NCBI GenBank assembly: GCA_001600875.1
Contig: BCLD01000019.1
Location: 548,436 to 612,435, forward strand
Length of the DNA stretch: 64,000 nt
Reading direction: 5' to 3'
DNA from: Solicoccozyma terricola
Taxonomy: Eukaryota; Basidiomycota; Tremellomycetes; Filobasidiales; Piskurozymaceae
Made by a program: the position numbers and the translations under genes. Under the pieces are notes generated by a model that saw only the letters and a list, made by a program, of their open reading frames with translations, ran no database searches and was not told the origin of the DNA. This document shows positions 56,498 through 64,000 of the stretch, one piece after another; within the stretch, counting starts at the first letter, position 1, and every line of letters begins with the position of its first letter.

Positions 56498-56725
56498 TGT
56501 GTTTGTGTGCATGCTATGTAATCGCCGTGCCGTGTTCTTATTGGAATCGTCTCACCTCTCCATGTATCGGGTCTCATATTTGCGATGCTGCCATGGCTCT
56601 TCGCTCATCGTTGACGAAAATGAGGGCAACTAGAAACTTCAGCAAGGTATCGTTATCCAGTTTCGACAGCATTATCTAGGACATCTCTGGTACAACTCGT
56701 GCGACAATACAACGGCCGCCATCAC

Positions 56726-58082
56726 CTAACGAAATGGACATTTTCCCATCGGCATGACCACTGCTCCCATTACCGCATCCCTCTCCATCCACTCCATACC
56801 CTTGCCCTCAAACGCCGATGGTCCAATGTCCTCAATCTTGTAGCCTTCGGGTCGAAAGGCCGGGTCGCCCGGTACTGGTCCACCTAGCAAACGACGCAGC
56901 AAAGCACCAGGTCCCCATCGTGTCCAGAACGTCGGCGCGATGTAGAACGGGTGTGTTCGGTAAGTCGAGCTGTCAGCCGAGACGTGGAAGTGTCCGGAAG
57001 AGTCGGGTGTTTCTGCAATCGTGCGCTTTGTCCAGAATGACGGTCGTGGGAGGGCGACGTAGCGAAGAAAGTATTTGCGTACTGTCATGAAACCGATGAC
57101 GAGGGATGTTGCGAGTGGGGATGGGGTGGGTAGGCTATCGAGAGCGAGTGTCAGTTGCTAGTTTATGCCCTGCATCGAGAAGGGACGCACCCGCCTGCTC
57201 TACGGTACCGCTCCGAGAACAATGTCAATCCCAACCTTGTCGCCAACGCCTTGAGCGGCTTTGGAACGAGCGTTAATCCCAGCGCCATCGTCTGACTGAC
57301 AAGAGCCTCGACGTTCGAATCATGGCCGAGGTGTCGCTCATCATGATCGTCCAGGTACCGCTGCATGTCCAGCATCCAATTGATGGCGTCGTACGTATCG
57401 GTGCGGTATCGCGGGTCATCTTTAGCCAGGCCCTCTACCGGCTCAAGATCAATCCCCATCATCTCCCCGATCCCTTTCCAGAACGTCCCCATCGCCGTCA
57501 CCTCCATGTCGTTCATCCGTCGCCATTCGTACCTGTCCACCCATTGCCATGGATTGCAAGCGAACACGCCTAGAACGTAGATCAATTGATCGTTGGTGAT
57601 TCGTGACGCGTACCTCGAGTGCAGATAGTTCATGCGGGATATGGCCAGTCGACAGCGTGCAGACGATGGGGGGAAGGACATGATCTCCGCCATCAGTAAC
57701 TCGGTGTCAGCGAAGCGTTTGGGAGAATGGTCCGGGTTGGAGATTTGGTCGGTGTGGACGAGTAGAGCGGATGAATTGGGGAAGAGGAGAGTCTGTGAAC
57801 GAAGATTTTCGTTTTTGAAATGGGAATAGCTGATCATATTGTTGTTATCGGCGCACTCACCTGGGTGAAGCCATAGGTAAGTGATCTCGTGAATGCGTCT
57901 GGAAACTCGAGTTCAAACATGTATCGTTGAATCTCGGAGGCGTCATCCATCGTCATGTCCCTCCTTGGATCACGACATGCGCCATACTTGGCGATCGCCC
58001 TTTGAGCTCGAAGATTGCGGAGGTAGCGTTGTAGGAGTGGGTAGATTAGGAGGATGGTGAGGAGGAACGAAGGCGGCGACAT
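56726..58082 (-). CDS. ER-bound oxygenase mpaB-like (DUF2236) protein
   Basis: Exons 58082-57861, 57792-57191, 57134-56726 (410 aa). The first ATG gives one membrane anchor (FLLTILLIYPLLQRYL), then KYGACRDPRRDMTMDDASEI. The core RMNYLHSRYASRITNDQLIY, CNPWQWVDRYEWRRM, TAMGTFWKGIGEMMGI matches the DUF2236 family, which includes the rubber oxygenase Lcp and the mycophenolate oxygenase MpaB; His and Arg/Asp residues in these helices bind heme in Lcp. The substrate here is not known. The C-terminal third begins GLPTPSPLATSLVIGF and ends MPMGKCPFR. A longer frame starts at 58139 but with GTG. Confidence 0.8.
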
Positions 58083-60105
58083 GAAAAGGAAGTTGGAAGG
58101 GGTTGGTGGCGTTCTTGGAACGGGAGTCGGAGAGAACACTTATGAATCCGGAGAGCACCTGCACGTCTGCTTTGATGAGCTGTGCAGCCGTGTTGCAACT
58201 ATTTCCAGCAACTTGTTTTCACACCTCGTTGTCTCCTTTGGCGGATTATGATGCACCTCTAGTATCGACGTGTGGGTATGTTGTGGTAGCTGTTGTTGTT
58301 GCGTCAGCCGGGTTTATCACAGCACCACCTGTATTCATATCGGATGATGATCAGATATCACGTCTCCTCAGCGGCTCAGGCACGGGTCACGTGAAACCCA
58401 CGTTTTAGGCAGCATTGGCTATTATCGATAATTTGTCCATCGACCGGATGGTCATGCCTGCACCACTCGACTTCCTATGCTTGGCCATCTCACATGTCTC
58501 AGGAGAGGTACTCTTTTCAGGGAGAGGTCACTGCGTAAGCTGAAGCAGACTCGTTGGGCGGCGCTCCGGATGACAGGCAAGTGTCACTCGCACGGAACAC
58601 TGCGACACCGTCGCCACCTGAACTCTGAAGTGCTGCGGGGAAACGAAGCGACCATCACACGATACTTCTCGTGTTCCTCCTCCAGTCTTTCATGCTTCAA
58701 TGCGGAGAGTAAACGTGCTATTTTGACCATAAAGTCCTTAAGTTTGTGATCGATGAACGCGGGAGTTGGAGAGCTGTGCGCTTCAGGTGGGAATTGGGCA
58801 ATGGGACTGTAATCTGTATGTTCTCACACGGAGTTGTTTTCAAGACCGCTGGTAAGTAGACTGAGGTGATGGTTGCTTAACCAGGATATGATGTCTTGGC
58901 GATGATAGCGCTGATCAGCTGCATCTTTATTCCATCGTACAGGACTTCTTGATCTCGAGAGGGCCAGAAACTTGTCTGCTAGGCAGTTCTGCGCTCCTGA
59001 CCTCTCGGTCAGCAATTCGACCCGGTCGACCATCCGTCAGGTGAGAGATATGCGTGGTGTGAAGGTCCTACCGAATTTGCACCGGTGCGCTTTTTGTACG
59101 AGTCAGCAGAGCGGTTGGTGAAACAGGTCTCAACACGTTTTCTAAATCTGATGACTGATTTGGGTACCACAATCCGTAGATGATTTCTGACCAGCTTCCT
59201 GCCTCCTGCTCAGGGACGATCTTCATCGTCCGTTTGATCGATTCGAATGGTCAATATATTGTAGCGACGAGAGTCAGGATTCTTCTCATTCCCGGTGACT
59301 TCGGTGTGAAGTTGTGTTTTGCCAGGACAGCGCAATCTAACATCTCACAGCTACCAACAGCTACCTTCAATACCACAACAAACGACTGAATCCGATCGAA
59401 AGATCTTCCATCGGAAGATTCTTCCTCAAGCAGAGACGTACCCCTATCGTGCTTTGTTACAACGGCATAACAAGCAAAGCGTTCATGCTCGGTCGGGTGG
59501 GTTGCATACGATATGGCCATCAACGCGCCGGCCGGAGTCGTCGGTTCATAGTCGGAGGCAAGGCATATCCCGTCGCAATGTTCGGTCGTTTGGTTATCGT
59601 GTGACGCTCGAGGACTCGTTCGTCCGTGCATGGCCGAGTGGCATTTGTCAGTCAGGGTTGACAGCTGCCGAACTCGTTACACTCGCGAGGTCACCTGTGA
59701 GCTGAATAACCGCGATTAACCGGGATAGCCTACTCCTATCTTCCATGCTCTCAACCTCCACTTTCGGCCCCGCCATCGGCTTGTCCCTCTATTGCATGCC
59801 GTGGAGCGAGATTTACATAGCCTCCGACGACAGGACGGAAATAGATCGACGGGATCCCAGGTAGGTTCCGAAGCCCGGAGCCGCGGATCTTCAGAGATCT
59901 GGAGACCCCGAGATTTGAAAAAATCAAAGAAAAAAAAACGGGGCTAGCCGACCCCCCGTGGGGCCATCAGCAAAGCGATCGGCGATGCGAACCAAGACCT
60001 CCAGTTATATATGGCAGGCGATGTGGCTGGAAGCACTGTGTGTGATCGACTCGCATCATCTTCGATCGTCTGCCCTCACGACAGACATTACAAGCCTCTG
60101 CCAAC
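58083..60105. other. 2-kb gene-poor region
   Basis: Upstream of both the mpaB-like gene and the MFS transporter, so it probably holds both promoters. Short open frames (58477-58749, 59319-59705) show no coding character. GATA and CACGTG-like words are scattered. The strand-specific base composition changes at ~59,900 (A run, then GGGGTCGGC). Could also hold a degraded element or ncRNA; nothing decisive. Confidence 0.5.
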
Positions 60106-62484
60106 ATGTCGAAAGAAAATATTGCCCTGAATGAATACGCGGACACGCCTGAATTCAAGGGCGGACAAGCTCCAGAAGCCACCCTGACCGGGCAGAGTTT
60201 CCAGCCACTGGGACGACATGACCTAGACAAGGTGCAAGAGTCTCACGGGATATTCGACCACAGCGATGGTCGTCTTGTAGTGGATCCCGAGGAGGCCAAG
60301 ATTGAGGTGAGATGGGTCCTGTATGCGGAATAGCCCCCATGCTGACTCGTCGCTTCATAGTACGGTGAAGAAGTCGCTTCGAAATTAAAGTTGTCCAAAG
60401 ACGGCAAATATGTTTTGTGGCCCCAACCTTCGGACAGACCAGAAGACCCTCAGAATGTGAGCGCAATGGTGGGCGGTCAGGAGTCAGTATTAATAAAGAA
60501 GGCCTTCTTTAGTGGTCCAATTTCAAGAAAGGATACCATCTCATTATCATCACCATGGCTGCGTTTGTCCCTGACTTCATCTCATCATGTGGTATCGCCT
60601 CACTATTCCCACTTGCTGCGCAGTTCGATACCGTGAGTGGGTACTGAGAAACTGGGGAACCCATTGTTGACGTTTGGTTCGCAGACCGTTGACGAGATCA
60701 ACAACCTCACCTCCAACTGGTCGATCTTCATGTTGGCTTGGGGAGGTATCATGTTAGTAACGGGAGCGCATGGTAGTCGTAACGTCTGACAAACTGTTTA
60801 TTGCAGCGCCGTGTTCTTTATCAAGTCGTACGGACGCCTTCCCGTCCTGTTCTGGTCACAATTCATCGGTCTGGGATTCGGAATCGGATGTGCAGTGGCA
60901 CCGAATTTGAATGTGAGGGCGATGAACCAAGTCGCTGACTGGGCGCTGAAATTGGGGATATCAAGACCTTTGCAGCGATGAGAATCCTGGCTGCAACGTT
61001 TCAGACGGCTCCTCAGGTCTCTGGACTCTACACTGTCTGTGATATGTTTCCATTCCATCTTCAGGGTATGCAGAGAGTGTACATAGGCGCCTTGTGCATG
61101 TGCTGATTTGTGTCCATCAGCCCGGAAACTCAACCTGTGGACTTTTGGGTTCGTTCTGTCTCCTTTCGTAGGGCCAGCTCTTCTCGGGTTTGGAATAGAG
61201 GCATTGGGATGGCGATGGATATATGTGAGTGCACCATCAACAACGTCCAGTCTGCGTCTGACATTTCAAGCGCAGGGCATCGGTGCGATTTATACTGGAG
61301 TCGTTTTGATCTTGATTGTCTTGTTCTTCGAGGAAACCATGTTCGATAGGCAACTGCGACCGATCCCGCAGCGACCAACGCAGGGCGCCAGGTACCGTGT
61401 GGAGACTCTGTTGGTGAGTTGACCGAGGTGTGCGGCAGTTCTTCGGCTGACCCGCTGTTATCAGGGTGTCACCGGGGCCAAGATGTACAAATACCGACCA
61501 CCACTCTACAAGGGAGTGTGGGACATTCTTAACCTTGTGTGGAGACCTCAATGCATTCTCCCGTTGATTTACGTCATGTTCACCTTTGGTTTCGGTATCG
61601 GTATCAACGTCACCAATGCGGTGTTTGTGGGATCGCCGCCACCATTTGGTTATGGGTTTGAGGGAGCAAAGCTGGCCGGTTCTTACTGGTCTCCGATCAT
61701 CGGTTGTATATTGGGAGAAATCGTCGGACGATAGTGGGTACAGCTGGGTGTTCGATGAGAGCGTTCGCTGACCGTCTCCACAGCTTCAATGACTGGATTG
61801 CAGCCAGATTGATTCGCAAGAATAATGGTGTCTTTGAGGCGGAGATGCGTCTCTGGTCGCTTTACCTCGGGCTTCCGTTTTTCGTAATGGGGTGGGTGGG
61901 CTGATGTCTCAGCAGCTGCACTCGACTGACACGGTCCTTTCCCAGCTTCGTCATCCTAGGTGCAGGATTCCAATTTAAATTCAACTTCGGCGGTCTCGTT
62001 GTGGGTTGGATTCTAGGTGAGTGTTCGCATCGGGTAAAGGGCATGGTGGTGGCGCTAATTTGGAACGCCGCAGCCGAGTTCGGTATCCTGATCTCCACCG
62101 TCGGTATCTACGCCTATCTCAACAATACCTTCCCGTATCGCCAGGGAGAGGTTTCCGCACTCATCAACGCCTTCCGAGTGTTTGGTGGATTGTGGGTACA
62201 TCGTTTGTTTCATACGCATCGTGTCTGTCTAATAACCTCCTTTCAGTGCCGTCCCATACTTTCAAATCGTCTGGGCGACAAGCCGTGGTCCGTTGGAGAC
62301 CTTTGGGTGTGAAGCTGCGATTGTGGTAGGGCTCTTCCTGCGTAAGTCGGTCGGCAGCGCTTGTCAACTTGGTACTAACGGCAACCCAACAGTCATAGTT
62401 CCATTCCTTCAGATCAAGGGACGATGGCTTCGACAGAGATTCTCGCTTCCTCCTCAAGTCAACACAAACTTGCTGGCCGAATGA
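60106..62484 (+). CDS. Major facilitator superfamily transporter (DHA1/Hol1-like)
   Basis: Fourteen exons: 60106-60306, 60361-60456, 60513-60632, 60685-60752, 60807-60912, 60966-61065, 61121-61224, 61276-61413, 61465-61733, 61784-61891, 61946-62016, 62074-62191, 62247-62341, 62393-62484 (561 aa). A hydrophilic N-terminus ends YVLWPQPSDRPEDPQNWSNF, the typical fungal entry into helix 1 (HLIIITMAAFVPDFISSCGI). About twelve helices follow, e.g. GLGFGIGCAVAPNLN, WTFGFVLSPFVGPALLGFG, CILPLIYVMFTFGFGIGI, AEFGILISTVGIYAYLNN. GRLPVLF in loop 2-3 and RILAATFQTAP fit DHA1/Hol1-type drug or polyamine/cation carriers. Substrate unknown. It has the most introns in the window. Convergent with the thioredoxin-reductase-like gene. 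Confidence 0.9.
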
Positions 62485-62801
62485 AAGTAGAGAACCAATC
62501 TATGGGCAAACAACCGTCTTGGTCAGGGCCTTCGTGTACGAGCGGAGTGGATAGTGAGAAAGGAGCATGCATGTTGTACTTGTCCGTCGATGGAAAGTGT
62601 TGGGGTTATTGGATCTGTACATCGCAGTGAAGCTGTGTTGCCAAGGCGTCAAGGGCAGCGCAGAAATGGAAATGGCCACTTCTGCCTCGAGATCTTTCGC
62701 CGAAGTTGGTAACCGTGAGATACAGCCCAATCCAAATCAGTGACCACAACGTCCATGTATGTCGACATCACGTGTATACATGTATTCTAATCCTTAATCT
62801 A
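62485..62801. other. Convergent intergenic region, no gene seen
   Basis: 317 bp between the ends of the transporter and the flavoenzyme; nothing recognisable. Confidence 0.5.
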
Positions 62802-63809
62802 CTACGCCATCACCATATCCCCATGAGCCGCCCCAGCCGCCAAACTTCCACTCGCAATCGACGCACTGATGCTCCTAAACACGGTCGCCAAGTCACCGCA
62901 GATGTACACTCCCTCGACCTCTGAATGGCCCAACCCGTCTTGTGGCGCTATCAGTTCGTGGCCGGGGAGCAGGGAGGTCGTCGGAGATATGCCTAGCTCG
63001 AGCGCGATCTTGCGGATAGTCGGGGAAATGACCGTGTGTGGGGTGTGGATGAGCACGGAGACCTGGATGGTGTCCGACGAGTTGATGAACGTGATCAACA
63101 GACCGTAGGGTTGAATGGAGATATCCTGGATGACCTTGTCGTCATACCTGACACCCATCGCCTTCAGCTTCTTCAGGCTGTTCGCGGCAGGCGAACCCTT
63201 GGCAATGTTGTTGGCCGTTCCATTCGTCAACACGATCATGTCCCTTGCGTCCCTGAATTTCCCACCCATGACGGCCCCGTGCAGAGTTATAAAGTCACCA
63301 TCGAGTACGATCGCCGCCACCTTCTCACGTCGGAATTCATACCCATGGCAGTAGATGCAATTGACGATCTTTCCAGCTGACCAGGCGGCGGAGAGGCCGC
63401 GGATGGATGGGGTTGGGACGTCCGTGATTCCGCTGGCAAGGATGACGGCGTCGGATGTGTAGGAGGGTCCGTCGGTGCGGATAGAGAATCGCGGAGAACC
63501 AGGCTTGATGGAGGATCTGTTGACGGTGACACCGATGACCACGACGCCGTCCAGAAACTTTACGGTACCGTACGCCTCCAGCTGCCTCCTTGATTCCTCT
63601 CGAAACTCTACGTTCGACCTGCCGTCATTCCCCAGAACATTGTGCATATTCAGCACGTTTGCATTCCTGTAGGTGCCTGCATTGAATACGACGCAAGGAC
63701 GACCAACGCGGGAGAGGGAGAGGGCGGCGGCTAGCCCTGACGGACCGGCACCAATGATTGCGACGTCGACAAAGGTTGGTGGGTGGGAATTGGCAAGGCT
63801 GTTGAACAT
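62802..63809 (-). CDS. Thioredoxin-reductase-like FAD enzyme (dithiol oxidase type)
   Basis: Single exon, 335 aa. FAD motif [16 protein letters not shown] (residues ~15-30); a redox pair C151-x-x-C154 in CIYCHGYE, where thioredoxin reductase has CATC and the GliT/HlmI group has CxxCHGYE; second nucleotide region around VAAIVLDGDFITLHGAV, where the NADPH GxGxxA motif is not conserved, as in oxygen-using dithiol oxidases. It ends VYICGDLATVFRSISASI, GSLAAGAAHGD (FAD end motif). These enzymes close disulfides in epidithio compounds or act on related thiols. No cluster genes for such a compound are nearby apart from the MFS transporter. Lack of introns differs from the surroundings. Confidence 0.85.
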   Translation of the reverse strand: MFNSLANSHPPTFVDVAIIGAGPSGLAAALSLSRVGRPCVVFNAGTYRNANVLNMHNVLGNDGRSNVEFREESRRQLEAYGTVKFLDGVVVIGVTVNRSSIKPGSPRFSIRTDGPSYTSDAVILASGITDVPTPSIRGLSAAWSAGKIVNCIYCHGYEFRREKVAAIVLDGDFITLHGAVMGGKFRDARDMIVLTNGTANNIAKGSPAANSLKKLKAMGVRYDDKVIQDISIQPYGLLITFINSSDTIQVSVLIHTPHTVISPTIRKIALELGISPTTSLLPGHELIAPQDGLGHSEVEGVYICGDLATVFRSISASIASGSLAAGAAHGDMVMA

Positions 63810-64000
63810 GGTGATCTGGGATGTTTAGAAGGCATGCCAACACGGTATTGCTCTGCAAGTGGGGAGAGGGAGACACTCGCTTGCATCCGAGAGGTACGCG
63901 TGATTTCGACACGATACACTTGATTCCGAGAACGTGATATTCCAGAGCTTGGCGATCATGCGAACTGGTAACAATTCGCCCTCGTAACGCTGTTGTGAAT
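63810..64000. other. Upstream region of the flavoenzyme
   Basis: 191 bp to the window edge; presumably the promoter. Nothing recognisable. Confidence 0.4.

Noticed and set aside
58477..59705. Short frames in the 2-kb gene-poor region
   Set aside because: No coding bias, no splice-linked continuation, no recognisable domain.

Overview
The window is nuclear DNA from a fungus, most likely a basidiomycete yeast of the Tremellomycetes. The reasons are: almost every gene is cut by many short GT-AG introns (mostly 45-130 nt), genes sit 60-900 bp apart on both strands, gene products are of fungal type (Arh1, Gep4, Erg3, Spc25, the fungal mitoribosomal protein mL60, a mitochondrial Psd1), and G/C homopolymers are frequent. 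The taxonomic call is inference. Gene models were built by hand: each was spliced by keeping the reading frame and the conserved protein continuous across GT-AG junctions, and the exon lengths of every resolved model sum to a multiple of three.

Left part (1-16 kb): SHY1 (cut by the window edge), PSD1, ARH1, an unknown 199-aa protein, mitoribosomal bL12m, a 312-aa protein of unknown function, uS13m, a type II membrane fucosyltransferase-like protein, a flavin-reductase-fold protein, the tiny five-exon mL60 gene and uL23m. Middle (17-36 kb): SNF8 (ESCRT-II) divergent from CHK1, a VanZ-like membrane protein, IPI3, SPC25, mS35, GEP4, an HSBP1-like coiled coil, SPS19 (2,4-dienoyl-CoA reductase), DAHP synthase and arginase. 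Right part (36-64 kb): mL38, RLP24, IMP1, uL11m, prefoldin 5, SNU13, ERG3, PRPP synthetase, UFE1, AOS1, ERG13, eIF5, an mpaB/DUF2236 protein, then a 2-kb gene-poor stretch, an MFS transporter and a thioredoxin-reductase-like flavoenzyme.

About 12-13 of the roughly 37 genes serve mitochondria (mitoribosome, phospholipid synthesis, COX assembly, Fe-S/heme electron transfer, inner-membrane protease). ERG13 and ERG3 belong to sterol synthesis. There are no rRNA or tRNA genes, CRISPR arrays or intact transposons that I can see.

The most unusual signals concern introns. Three of the longest introns in the window (in PSD1, SPC25 and the HSBP1-like gene) hold the same family of GCGAGCGNAGCGAGC-type repeats, and no copy lies outside an intron. 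SPS19 can only be read with an AT-AC intron of U2 type. ERG13 needs a GC-AG intron, a 7-nt microexon and an irregular 3' splice site. The HSBP1-like gene and arginase have 8-nt and 10-nt microexons.
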